DNA from: JAAYHC01 sp964483175
GTDB taxonomy: Bacteria > Bacillota > UBA5301
DNA length: 13,853 bases
NCBI GenBank assembly: GCA_964483175.1
Contig: CAZAAT010000061.1
Location: forward strand, 1 to 13,853
Reading direction: 5' to 3'
The notes under the pieces were generated by a model that saw only the letters and a program-made list of their open reading frames with translations, had not been told where the DNA came from and did no database searches. Numbering within the stretch: the first letter of the stretch is position 1; each line of letters opens with the position of its first letter. Made by a program: the position numbers and the translations under genes. This document shows, one piece after another, positions 6,110 through 13,051 of this stretch.

Positions 6110-6730
6110 ATGGATACCACGCTAAAACAAAGGCACCAGCAGATTTTGGAGTATCTGCATCACTACACTAAAGAACACGGATTTCCACCTAGTGTTCGTG
6201 AGATTTGTTCTGCTACCGGCCTCAGGTCGCCCTCGACAGTCCACCGATACCTGGGAGAACTAGAAAGCCTCGGTTATCTTAAGCGCGACCCAGCCAAACC
6301 ACGGGCTATTTTACTAACCACCTCTTCCCCATCTGAAGTCGAACCAGAGCAGAGGGTAAAGCCGATTCCTGTGCTCGGACGCATTTCTGCAGGTCTACCG
6401 ATCCTAGCCGAAGAGCACTTAATAGATACGATTCCTTTTTCCGAAAATCTGGTAGGCTCAGGCAATCACTTTATTTTGAAAGTTTCCGGGGAAAGCATGA
6501 TTGAAGCGGGAATCCTCCCTGAAGACTATGTGATCGTCCGGCAACAAAATACGGCCGAAAATGGTGATATTGTGGTCGCTCTACTCGGGGAAGAAGCCAC
6601 GGTAAAACGCTTTTATAAAGAACAGGCCACAGTAAAACTGCAGCCTGCGAATTCACAAATGCAACCAATCTATTCAAATGAGATTAAAGTGATTGGCAAA
6701 GTAATTGGCTTATACCGCTTAATAAGCTAG
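6110..6730 (+). CDS. lexA: LexA, SOS-response repressor and autopeptidase
   Basis: A 206-aa repressor of DNA-damage genes. RecA filaments on single-stranded DNA trigger its self-cleavage. It has an N-terminal winged HTH (1-65; PPSVREICSATGLRSPSTVHRYL with recognition helix about 40-52) and a C-terminal S24-type peptidase domain. The cleavage site A94-G95 (GRISAGLP), catalytic S129 (SGESM) and K166 (ATVKRF) are all present, so the protein should be functional. ATG 6110 has GGAGGG at 6094-6099, 10 bases upstream. It ends only 9 bases from the convergent 119-aa gene, with no clear terminator between. Autoregulation is expected from the family, but no recognisable operator is visible at its promoter. 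Confidence 0.97.
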   Translation: MDTTLKQRHQQILEYLHHYTKEHGFPPSVREICSATGLRSPSTVHRYLGELESLGYLKRDPAKPRAILLTTSSPSEVEPEQRVKPIPVLGRISAGLPILAEEHLIDTIPFSENLVGSGNHFILKVSGESMIEAGILPEDYVIVRQQNTAENGDIVVALLGEEATVKRFYKEQATVKLQPANSQMQPIYSNEIKVIGKVIGLYRLIS

Positions 6731-6739
6731 CCTCCAGTA

Positions 6740-7099
6740 TTATCCCACTATTATTGAGGGGGAACTCTGATACTCATCAACCTTCACCATGTTACTGCCC
6801 TTGCCGATAATCGTAAAGAACATCTCAAAAGCCTGTTTCCGTCCGGCTTTAATCGGATCGGTACTAAGATCAGTTCGGATTAATTCACTGTAATTATCGG
6901 AAGCGATTAGGTAGGTTGCTTCGAGGCCTTTAGCCTCAATGGACTGCATTAGGAAGTCATAGGTTTCACGACGGGACTCTGCTTGACTGTTCCAGTACGA
7001 GGGGTTATCAGTGAGGTTGCTGGCTAAAAGGGCTTGCTTGGCCAGGCGTTTACACTTTTTTAACCCCTTCAACACGTCTTCTTTGGCCACCTGAATCAT
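6740..7099 (-). CDS. Uncharacterised 119-aa protein
   Basis: I do not recognise this protein. It is soluble, without signal peptide or membrane segment. The N-terminal third is lysine/alanine-rich and helical (VLKGLKKCKRLAKQALLASN), the middle is helical with YDFLMQSIEAKGLEATYLI, and the C-terminus has several hydrophobic strands (QAFEMFFTIIGKG). The start chosen is ATG 7099 because AAAGGGGG lies about 9 bases upstream. A GTG at 7141 in frame lies near the putative transcription start and has no ribosome binding site. It is a single-gene unit, convergent with lexA and separated from ddl upstream by a terminator. Codon use looks like that of its neighbours. Confidence 0.7.
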   Translation of the reverse strand: MIQVAKEDVLKGLKKCKRLAKQALLASNLTDNPSYWNSQAESRRETYDFLMQSIEAKGLEATYLIASDNYSELIRTDLSTDPIKAGRKQAFEMFFTIIGKGSNMVKVDEYQSSPSIIVG

Positions 7100-7142
7100 A
7101 TTCTTCTTCCCCCTTTGAAGAAGTATTTTGTTGGACGCCACA

Positions 7143-7171
7143 CTTTAACGGTTCGGCATCAACTTAGTCAA
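7143..7171 (-). promoter_or_regulatory. Possible promoter of the 119-aa gene
   Basis: On the - strand, TTGACT (7166-7171), 17 bases, TTAAAG (7143-7148): a good -35 and a poor -10. The same stretch also reads AGGATTT, 15 bases, GAACC, which resembles a SigH promoter with one base too many. A 6-bp hairpin (7173-7189, CCTTCG/CGAAGG) lies just upstream. The 211-base gap 7100-7310 otherwise holds the ddl 3' tail and terminator. Confidence 0.4.
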
Positions 7172-7213
7172 ATCCTTCGCACTCCGAAGGAATGAGACAA
7201 AATCAGAAAATAA

Positions 7214-7238
7214 CAAAAAAAGCAGGTTAAACACCTGC
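7214..7238 (-). terminator. Terminator of the SurE-Ddl operon
   Basis: On the - strand a GCAGGT/ACCTGC stem with a 5-base loop is followed by TTTTTTT (A-run 7214-7220). It lies about 70 bases after the ddl stop. Confidence 0.85.
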
Positions 7239-7310
7239 GATCAAAAACGCTCTTCAAACGGGTGGCTATTCTTACTACTCCAGGAATATTCATTGCCTCA
7301 ATCTCCCATC

Positions 7311-8255
7311 TTATCTATGTTCAAGTGAGAGAGAAATTATACGTTCGATTAATTCGCCAAACTCTATCCCCATGTATCTAGCCGCATCTGGGAAAAGAGA
7401 AGTCTCGGTCATCCCAGGCAGGGTATTGTTTTCTAAGATATATGGGCTATGAGTTTCAGGGTCATAGATAAAATCAATCCGGCTATAGACCTGGCAGCGT
7501 AAAACCTGATAAGCCTTTACCGCCATTTCCTGAATTACTCGTGCAACGCCTTCCGGTATCCTAGCCGGGATAATGTGTTCGCTCCCACCAGGCGCATATT
7601 TGGATTCAAAATCATAATAGCGATTCTTCGGTTTAATTTCAATGATCGGCAAAGCCTCTGGCTTATCATTGCCGAGTACTGGAACGGTCAACTCGATGCC
7701 GGTGATATAACGCTCTACCAGAATAAGCTCATCTCGACTAAAAGCCTCTTGCAATGCCCCAGGAAGGGCAGTTTGGTCTTCTACCAAAGTGATCCCGACA
7801 GTCGAGCCCTCACGATTTGGCTTAACAATAGCTGGAAGCGAGACCTGCGCCAAAATTTCCGCAATTACCTCCGCTGAATTCTCGCGATATCGGCTCTGGG
7901 TAATAACTGTTCCAGGGGGAACTGGCAGATCATGACTTGACAAGATACGCTTGGTCATGGCCTTGTCAATACAAAGGGCACTGGCGAGTACCCCACAACC
8001 AGTGTAAGGAATATCAAAAAGGTCCAGCATGCCCTGGATAGTGCCATCTTCACCATATCTGCCATGCAAGGCCAAGAAGACAATATCAAAGCTTCCGGAT
8101 ATGAGGTCTGATAACAAATGAGGTGACAAATCCATCTCCTGGACATTGTGCCCGCGATTAGTCAAGGCTTTAGCCACTTGCTCTCCGGATTTCAGCGAAA
8201 TTTCGCGCTCAGCCGACCTACCACCTCTGACAACAGCTATTTTAAGCCTGTTCAC
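7311..8255 (-). CDS. ddl: D-alanine-D-alanine ligase
   Basis: This cytoplasmic ATP-grasp enzyme joins two D-alanines for the peptidoglycan pentapeptide. At 314 aa it is of the short DdlB-like type. Visible are VVRGGRSAEREISLKSG (8-24, with the dipeptide-binding E16), LHGRYGEDGTIQG (63-75), ATP-binding KPNREGSTVG (145-154), YDFESKY (214-220), RIDF (259-262) and metal-binding ENNTLPGMTETS (275-286). Tyr 220 in the SKY motif points to D-Ala-D-Ala rather than D-Ala-D-lactate synthesis. The start is GTG 8255 with AAGGTGG about 9 bases upstream. It overlaps the stop of the preceding small membrane gene by GTGA, indicating translational coupling. Confidence 0.96.
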   Translation of the reverse strand: MNRLKIAVVRGGRSAEREISLKSGEQVAKALTNRGHNVQEMDLSPHLLSDLISGSFDIVFLALHGRYGEDGTIQGMLDLFDIPYTGCGVLASALCIDKAMTKRILSSHDLPVPPGTVITQSRYRENSAEVIAEILAQVSLPAIVKPNREGSTVGITLVEDQTALPGALQEAFSRDELILVERYITGIELTVPVLGNDKPEALPIIEIKPKNRYYDFESKYAPGGSEHIIPARIPEGVARVIQEMAVKAYQVLRCQVYSRIDFIYDPETHSPYILENNTLPGMTETSLFPDAARYMGIEFGELIERIISLSLEHR

Positions 8256-8494
8256 AGCCTAATACCACCTTCTTTTATCATTATACCATTATCTGCTTGA
8301 GTTAGTACAAATATTAATTTGCAGAGTAAAATACCATAAACCACTATAAATAAAGCAGCAATTATCACCAGTGATAATTTTACCCAGTGCGGCACTGAGG
8401 CACTGGGGTTCACAGTAAGTATCCCTATGCCAAAAAGCATGATACCTATACCTGAAACTGCTAAACAGATCGCCCACAACAATAATAACTGCAC
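8252..8494 (-). CDS. Small two-TM membrane protein upstream of ddl
   Basis: An unrecognised 80-aa protein with two hydrophobic segments (about 3-26 and 38-64), a short linker between them, and a polar tail (QADNGIMIKEGGIRL). The start is GTG 8494 with GGGGGAG 6-8 bases upstream. That ribosome binding site lies inside a terminator-like hairpin (8502-8531), so expression may be low or controlled. The gene ends in a GTGA overlap with ddl, which supports it being real and co-translated. The context suggests a cell-envelope role, but this is inference only. Confidence 0.65.
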   Translation of the reverse strand: MQLLLLWAICLAVSGIGIMLFGIGILTVNPSASVPHWVKLSLVIIAALFIVVYGILLCKLIFVLTQADNGIMIKEGGIRL

Positions 8495-8531
8495 GAAAAA
8501 CTCTCCCCCATATCAGACTATGCCGGGGAGA
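8495..8531 (-). terminator. Terminator-like hairpin after surE that also contains the next gene's ribosome binding site
   Basis: On the - strand, TCTCCCC pairs with GGGGAGA and the inner CATA with TATG, with a 2-base bulge and 6-base loop (8502-8531). GTTTTTC follows at 8495-8501. The 3' arm holds the GGGGGAG ribosome binding site of the 80-aa gene whose GTG is at 8494. It may act as the surE terminator, as a translational block, or both. Confidence 0.7.
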
Positions 8532-8540
8532 AAGACTTGG

Positions 8541-9302
8541 TTATTTCGATCCAAAAGGCCAAGACTGCAGATCCTTAAATAAGGAATCACTGGTTAAGTC
8601 TAGATGTAATGGGGTAACTGAAATATAACCTTGCTGAATAGCCTCGGTGTCAGCCTCATCGCTTTCAGAAGCGTCATGCGGGTCTCCAGCCATCCAGTAA
8701 TATTCACGCCCTCTGGGATCTGTTCGCTTGTCAAAAACGTTAATATACCGCCGTTTGCCAAGACGAGTAACTTTTACGGGAAAACGATTAGCGGGGAATG
8801 CTGGAACATTTACGTTTAGCAGCGTATCTTCGGGTAAGCCATTACTAAGAACCAACTTTACCAAGTTAACCGTAAATGATGCAGCACCATGGTAATTGGG
8901 TTCTTCTGCTGAGGCAGCGGAGACAGCAATAGCAGGTAATCCATTGATTACACCTTCAATCGCCCCGGAGACAGTTCCCGAATATAATACGTCAGTACCC
9001 AGATTGGGTCCGGAGTTAATTCCACTAACAACAATATCAAACCTTCGCTTACTTAACGCATCAACCGCTAATTTGACACAATCAGAAGGAGTACCGTCGA
9101 TCATATAAGCAGGCACTTTCTGGCCAAATCCGTTGTATTCGGTAACTCGCAGCGGTCGGGTTACCGTGATCGCATGGCTCATAGCGCTCATCTCGCGGTC
9201 TGGGGCTACAACTGTCACCTCAAAGGCTTCGCTCAACAACTCGACTAACGTTCGTAATCCAGGAGCAAAAATTCCATCATCATTAGTTATCAGTATATGC
9301 AA
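8541..9302 (-). CDS. surE: SurE, 5'/3'-nucleotidase
   Basis: A 253-aa metal-dependent phosphatase acting on nucleoside monophosphates, usually linked to stationary-phase survival. The metal-binding set is complete: D8 and D9 (ITNDDGIFAPG), S39 (APDREMSAMSHAIT) and N96 (SGINSGPNLGTDVLYSGTVSGA). Length is typical. The start is TTG 9302, since MHILITNDDG matches the family N-terminus exactly. The ribosome binding site is a weak GGGGTG 6 bases upstream. It follows the HEAT gene by 78 bases that include a weak hairpin terminator and no clear promoter, so it may depend on read-through. A terminator-like hairpin follows it. Confidence 0.96.
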   Translation of the reverse strand: MHILITNDDGIFAPGLRTLVELLSEAFEVTVVAPDREMSAMSHAITVTRPLRVTEYNGFGQKVPAYMIDGTPSDCVKLAVDALSKRRFDIVVSGINSGPNLGTDVLYSGTVSGAIEGVINGLPAIAVSAASAEEPNYHGAASFTVNLVKLVLSNGLPEDTLLNVNVPAFPANRFPVKVTRLGKRRYINVFDKRTDPRGREYYWMAGDPHDASESDEADTEAIQQGYISVTPLHLDLTSDSLFKDLQSWPFGSK

Positions 9303-9319
9303 CCTCTACACCCCTATTT

Positions 9320-9349
9320 AATAAAGCGTGGATAACAATACCCACGCTT
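9320..9349 (-). terminator. Hairpin between the HEAT gene and surE
   Basis: An 8-bp stem AAGCGTGG/CCACGCTT (9324-9331 with 9342-9349) and 10-base loop, followed on the - strand by TATTAAAT rather than a clean T-run. It is a weak terminator or attenuator. Confidence 0.55.
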
Positions 9350-9380
9350 AGTCTGCTCTGGCTAGCTACCGATGTGGTCT

Positions 9381-10292
9381 TTAATTGACTATACTATTTT
9401 GGGAATGATCCCAAAGATTAGGAAGAACACAAAGCATCCGTGATTTCACCAAACTGGAGGCCACCTCTTTCGCTTTTTGATTAACCTCCTTTATCATCTG
9501 GTGCAGAGGCCAAATCGCTTCTACCCCGCATAACTGAGTGAGCGCATCAATGGCAGCAGAACGGTGCTCTTTATACGAAAGAGCGGTCTGAACCAAAGGC
9601 TCAACAGCACTATCATCACCAGTTTTCCGTAACCCTTTGATTGCGGCGCACCGAACCTCATAAACCTCATCCTCAAGGGCTACAATGTACAGCTTATTGG
9701 CTTTGGACGAGCCAATTTGACATAATGCCTCTATTATCTCATACCGTACAGTGGGTTCATCTTGGGCAAAATGGTCAATTAGCGCATCAACCGCCCTCGA
9801 ATCTTTCAAACTACCTAAGAGTTTGGCAGCCCGTTGTCTAACCAAAGCATTCTTATTATTTAACGATTCAATTAAAGGCCCGATGACAATATCAGGTGAA
9901 AACCGACGTAGTGCTAGAACTGTACTATAGTAAACAAACGAATCAAAATCGCCGAGGCTGGCGATAAGAACAGGAACAGCTGAGGGCAATGCTAATTTGC
10001 CTAGACCTTCGATAGCCCAGGCCCGAACAGCAGGGTCGGTATCCCCCGCAGAAGCTATGAGGATCTCCGTGTCCATTGGGTCACAGGTCTTGCTTAGCCC
10101 ATAAACGGAGCAGCGACGCACCTCCGGCTGGTCACTGGAACATCCCAGCACCAACAGTTCTTTTAACGTAGCTGTAACCTCGTCTAGGGCCTGCAAAACA
10201 GAAGTATCATCAGATGCAGAAGTTTCGATCTTATTATTTATCCGACTCAGCTCAGCTATTAGTCGATCAATGTTGCGTACGTCTATCTGCAT
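9381..10292 (-). CDS. HEAT-repeat protein
   Basis: A 303-aa cytoplasmic protein. After an N-terminal helical segment (1-50), about seven HEAT (PBS-lyase-like) units follow at roughly 30-residue intervals from 53 to 266. They carry recurring D-x-x-x-VR-x-x-A signatures (DQPEVRRCS, DTDPAVRAWAIEGLGKL, NALVRQRAAKLLGSL, EPTVRYEIIEAL, YEVRCAAIKGLRKTG). Such repeats form a curved protein-binding scaffold; the partner is unknown and no catalytic motif is seen. ATG 10292 has GGGAGGG about 10 bases upstream. It follows sigH but is preceded by both a promoter and a terminator-like hairpin. Confidence 0.88.
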   Translation of the reverse strand: MQIDVRNIDRLIAELSRINNKIETSASDDTSVLQALDEVTATLKELLVLGCSSDQPEVRRCSVYGLSKTCDPMDTEILIASAGDTDPAVRAWAIEGLGKLALPSAVPVLIASLGDFDSFVYYSTVLALRRFSPDIVIGPLIESLNNKNALVRQRAAKLLGSLKDSRAVDALIDHFAQDEPTVRYEIIEALCQIGSSKANKLYIVALEDEVYEVRCAAIKGLRKTGDDSAVEPLVQTALSYKEHRSAAIDALTQLCGVEAIWPLHQMIKEVNQKAKEVASSLVKSRMLCVLPNLWDHSQNSIVN

Positions 10293-10311
10293 CCGTTAAA
10301 TACCCTCCCGA

Positions 10312-10350
10312 CGAGAAAAGAAACCGGGAGCCCGCTCACAGGGGCTCCTG
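10312..10350 (-). terminator. Terminator of sigH
   Basis: A GC-rich stem of 9 bp with one G-T pair (10325-10333 with 10342-10350) and 8-base loop, followed on the - strand by the T-rich GTTTCTTTTCTC. It also lies just after the initiation point of the promoter at 10363-10391. Confidence 0.8.
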
Positions 10351-10362
10351 AGGCATAAGTTG

Positions 10363-10391
10363 ATTGTACCAGAATCAAAGGCAAGATTCAA
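10363..10391 (-). promoter_or_regulatory. Promoter of the HEAT gene, inside the 3' end of sigH
   Basis: On the - strand, -35 TTGAAT (10386-10391), 17 bases, extended -10 TGG-TACAAT (TACAAT 10363-10368). Initiation near 10356 would place the sigH terminator hairpin at the very start of the transcript. Confidence 0.6.
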
Positions 10392-10992
10392 TTTTCTGTT
10401 TGATGCGACAAAGGGCATTATCGACCGATTTTGCGCTGGTATTAAGTTCCTGCGCCATTTCTCGGTAACTTAGACCTAGAATGTACAAGCGAAACACCGA
10501 ATACTCAAACTGGCTAAGTATTTGACGAATCCTCTTTTGCAGCGTTCTGATGAATTCACGGTTCAGAACTAAGTATTCGGGATCCGAGGCAACAGCTGGC
10601 TCAAGGACCTCCATCAGAGTCCGGTCGCCATCAGCATCATATAACGGCTTATACAAGGATGTGTATGAATTCAGTGGGATGTGTTTTTGGCGAGTTGTCT
10701 GCTTGATCGCGCTAATTACACTGCGTACCACGCACAGTTTGGCAAAAGACCAAAAAGTTGAGGCGCCACCATCGAAATCTCGGATTGCTTTATACAACCC
10801 GATTCGGCCTTCTTGAATCAGATCATCCTCATCGGCGCCTTGGAGAAAATACGGACGAGTCCAAATGTTAACATAGCGATCATACCGATAAAATAGAATC
10901 TCCGTGGCAACTTGGTCTCCATTTTGGGCTAAAGAAACGAGCTCTAAATCGGACAATCCTGCTAAGGTGGCAAAATCCTTTGCTCCGCTCAT
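10375..10992 (-). CDS. sigH: RNA polymerase sporulation sigma factor SigH
   Basis: A 205-aa sigma factor of the Spo0H type. It directs transition-state and early-sporulation genes. Region 2 (about 30-105) has DEDDLIQEGRIGLYKAIRDF at 54-73 and TRQKHIPLNSYTSLYKPLYD at 100-119, which closely resembles Bacillus SigH, and DGDRTLMEVL follows. Region 4 (about 150-203) has the HTH LSYREMAQELNTSAKSVDNAL. The ATG at 10992 has AAAGGGAAGGG just upstream. The usual neighbours of sigH in Bacilli (rRNA methylase, rpmG, secE, nusG) are absent. A SigH-like promoter motif lies 32-57 bases before the start. Confidence 0.95.
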   Translation of the reverse strand: MSGAKDFATLAGLSDLELVSLAQNGDQVATEILFYRYDRYVNIWTRPYFLQGADEDDLIQEGRIGLYKAIRDFDGGASTFWSFAKLCVVRSVISAIKQTTRQKHIPLNSYTSLYKPLYDADGDRTLMEVLEPAVASDPEYLVLNREFIRTLQKRIRQILSQFEYSVFRLYILGLSYREMAQELNTSAKSVDNALCRIKQKIESCL

Positions 10993-11023
10993 GATTCCCT
11001 TCCCTTTCTAGCCGCACATAAAA

Positions 11024-11049
11024 AGTTCGCTATGGTTCAGGATTTTCCT
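11024..11049 (-). promoter_or_regulatory. Candidate SigH-dependent promoter of sigH
   Basis: On the - strand, AGGAAAA (11043-11049), 14 bases, GAACT (11024-11028). The known SigH pattern is about AGGAWWT, 12-14 bases, RGAAT; B. subtilis spoVG has the 14-base spacing. The -10 deviates by one base (GAACT for GAAT-like). No good sigma-A promoter is seen in the 209-base gap 10993-11201, which otherwise holds the speD terminator. Confidence 0.5.
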
Positions 11050-11137
11050 GCTGCTGTTGTAATAAATGAAACAAAAAAGACTATAGTTTCCTTCACGGAC
11101 ACCCCAGGAATCTGGCTAAACGCGCACCCAGCCGCGA

Positions 11138-11169
11138 AAAAAAGAAAAAAGCCGATTTTTCGGCTTTTT
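11138..11169 (-). terminator. Strong terminator of speD, bidirectional in form
   Basis: A perfect 10-bp stem AAAAAGCCGA/TCGGCTTTTT (11146-11155 with 11160-11169) and 4-base loop, followed on the - strand by TTTTTTCTTTTTTT. Confidence 0.93.
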
Positions 11170-11201
11170 ATGATTATTTGTTAGATGAGGTATAACTTTT
11201 T

Positions 11202-11582
11202 TTATGCGATTTTTTCGAAGTCTTTATCTACTGGTGGAAAAATCCCTCTCTGAACCTCAGAGGCAGTAACGTTTGTAGCAGCAAAAGCTTTGCTAATATG
11301 ATTTACTGCTACCCATGGATCAACAGTATCTCCACAAGTAAAAACATCGACAGCTGCATACCCAAGCTCAGGCCAGGTATGAATGGCTAAATGACTTTCA
11401 CTAATTACCACGACACCGCTTACGCCCTGCGGACTGAACTTATGAAATGCTACCTCTCTTACTTCGGCTCCAGCTGCGAGCGCTGCAGTAACCATGATTC
11501 TCTCAACGTCCTTGATGTCGTCTAGCATCTCGGCTTTGCAGCCATTTACTTCGCAGAGAACATGCCTACCAAGAGCTTTCAT
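11202..11582 (-). CDS. speD: S-adenosylmethionine decarboxylase proenzyme, prokaryotic class 1B
   Basis: This pyruvoyl enzyme makes decarboxylated S-adenosylmethionine, the aminopropyl donor for spermidine synthesis. At 126 aa it is the short form (Thermotoga/Bacillus SpeH type) that dimerises. The proenzyme self-cleaves between E62 and S63 (VVISESHLAIHTWPE), and Ser 63 becomes the pyruvoyl group. H68 and C83 (DVFTCG), needed for processing and catalysis, are present. ATG 11582 has AGGAGG 8 bases upstream. It has its own strong promoter and terminator, so it is monocistronic. No spermidine synthase gene lies in the window. The 60-base leader is too short for a SAM riboswitch. Confidence 0.97.
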   Translation of the reverse strand: MKALGRHVLCEVNGCKAEMLDDIKDVERIMVTAALAAGAEVREVAFHKFSPQGVSGVVVISESHLAIHTWPELGYAAVDVFTCGDTVDPWVAVNHISKAFAATNVTASEVQRGIFPPVDKDFEKIA

Positions 11583-11648
11583 ATTACCTGCCTCCTATCC
11601 AGAGTACTTTTGTGAGATTTCACCCCCAAGGGATTTTTAACAGATATC

Positions 11649-11676
11649 ATTTTAGCAAAAACGAATTAAAAGTCAA
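11649..11676 (-). promoter_or_regulatory. Promoter of speD
   Basis: On the - strand, -35 TTGACT (11671-11676), 16 bases, -10 TAAAAT (11649-11654) with an upstream TGC extension. It lies between the end of the YnbB-like gene and speD. Confidence 0.85.
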
Positions 11677-11689
11677 TAGAATTATTTTA

Positions 11690-12964
11690 TTAAAATATCC
11701 TACTTTTCATAATTGCTGTTAATACAGCATAAATCACCTGCTCACGAGTGCTTCCACCTTGCAAAAATAAGTTGAATGGATCACGGAGTGGAGCATCTGC
11801 GCTGAGCTCAGAAGAAGCTCCTTGAATAAAAGCGCCTGCACTCATTATAACTTCATCAGCATAGCCCGCCATCGGCGCAGGCACCGGCATAACCTGGCTG
11901 TCGATTGGTGAGCTAAATTGAATGCCCTGACAAAAACCGATAAGCTCTTCCCTGGATCTAAACCGAATTCCTTGAATTATATCTGCTCTAGCCTCATTCC
12001 CAACAGGTGAGACCTCGAGACCCAATTTTTGCAATAATTGCGCAGCAAAGATGGCTCCAACCAAAGCCTCACAAGTAAAATGAGGAGCTAAATAGAGTCC
12101 TTGGAAGAAAAGGCGTAAACCTGTTTCGCCGGTCGGACCCACATCAGCACCTAACCCAGGGGCCGTAAGCCGACTAAACACAAGCTCAAGTAGTTCTGCC
12201 GGTCCGACAATATAACCACCGAACGGAGCGATCGTGCCACCCGGATTTTTAATTAATGAACCTGCTACTAAATCCGCCCCGACATGTGAAGGCTCTCTAG
12301 TTTCTACAAACTCTCCATAGCAGTTATCGACAAAAACAATTATTTCGGGGGCCTGCTTCTTAATTTGGGCAATAGCCTCTGCGAGTTCGGAGACTAAATA
12401 CGAAGGCCTCCACGAGTAGCCTCGCGAACGCTGAAAAGCAACCACTTTAGTTTTCGCATTGAGTCTTGCCAATACCGCTCTGAGATCAATACGCCCATCA
12501 GGTTTCAGTGGTACTTCCGAATAGAGAATACCAAACTCTCGCAGACTGCCTGGTGCTGGAACAACTCCGATGGTCTTTAATAAGGTGTCATACGGCGCTC
12601 CGGTAGCATACAAAAGCTCGTCCCCCGGGCGAAGAACACCAAAAAGTGCTGTTGCTATAGCATGCGTTCCGGAAGCCAATTGGGGGCGCACAATTGCAGC
12701 TTCGGCGCCAAAAATGCGCGCATAGAGCGACTCCAAGGCATCTCTGCCGATGTCACCATAGCCATACCCGGTCGATCCGGTGAAATGATGCTCTCCAATA
12801 CCTTCGGCACGAAAAGCGTCCAATACCCGTAATTGGTTGTATCCACGCACTGACTCCACCGCTGCAACCTGAGGCTCAATTTCAGCCCATACTTGCTTAG
12901 CCAGATTAATTAACTCGATATTAATATGCCCTGTTTCGATCAAATAGCTCCATAGACTAAGCAT
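11690..12964 (-). CDS. YnbB-like PLP-dependent protein (methionine gamma-lyase/aluminium resistance family)
   Basis: A 424-aa PLP enzyme of the Met_gamma_lyase family (Bacillus YnbB; often annotated aluminium resistance protein). It is expected to be a cytosolic cysteine/methionine-type lyase; the true substrate is not established. Visible are YNQLRVLDAF (42-51), the HHFTGSTGYGYGDIGRD segment (59-74), PQLASGTHAIATALFG (94-109), D213 in FVDNCYGEF likely contacting the PLP nitrogen, and the Schiff-base lysine K239 in GSLIKNPGG. The start is ATG 12964; an in-frame TAG lies 6 bases upstream. The only good ribosome binding site, GGAGG, is 14 bases away, unusually far. It has its own promoter. In other clostridia this gene is often near hfq or lexA; here lexA is about 5 kb away. 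Confidence 0.9.
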   Translation of the reverse strand: MLSLWSYLIETGHINIELINLAKQVWAEIEPQVAAVESVRGYNQLRVLDAFRAEGIGEHHFTGSTGYGYGDIGRDALESLYARIFGAEAAIVRPQLASGTHAIATALFGVLRPGDELLYATGAPYDTLLKTIGVVPAPGSLREFGILYSEVPLKPDGRIDLRAVLARLNAKTKVVAFQRSRGYSWRPSYLVSELAEAIAQIKKQAPEIIVFVDNCYGEFVETREPSHVGADLVAGSLIKNPGGTIAPFGGYIVGPAELLELVFSRLTAPGLGADVGPTGETGLRLFFQGLYLAPHFTCEALVGAIFAAQLLQKLGLEVSPVGNEARADIIQGIRFRSREELIGFCQGIQFSSPIDSQVMPVPAPMAGYADEVIMSAGAFIQGASSELSADAPLRDPFNLFLQGGSTREQVIYAVLTAIMKSRIF

Positions 12965-13021
12965 GGGTACCTAATCCGCCTCCGTAAGAGAAAATAACTA
13001 ACGCTTCTTAAAACCGGGATT

Positions 13022-13051
13022 ATCATAACACACTGGTTTTTGCAGTGTCAA
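13022..13051 (-). promoter_or_regulatory. Promoter of the YnbB-like gene with inverted repeat in its spacer
   Basis: On the - strand, perfect -35 TTGACA (13046-13051), 18 bases, -10 TATGAT (13022-13027). The -35 overlaps the stop codon of the upstream gene. An inverted repeat ACACTG-N7-CAGTGT (13030-13048) fills the spacer and touches the -35, so it may be an operator. Confidence 0.75.

Noticed and set aside
7190..7290. Possible 41-codon leftward frame after ddl (ATG near 7281)
   Set aside because: It reads through the ddl terminator, its ribosome binding site is badly spaced, and the second half looks non-coding.
11583..11650. SAM riboswitch upstream of speD
   Set aside because: The leader is only about 60 bases with one 4-bp hairpin, too little for any SAM riboswitch I know except very small classes, none of whose features are visible.
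11680..11696. AT-rich palindrome TATTTTA-TAAAATA after the YnbB-like gene
   Set aside because: It contains no GC pairs and is probably chance in AT-rich DNA; not convincing as a terminator.
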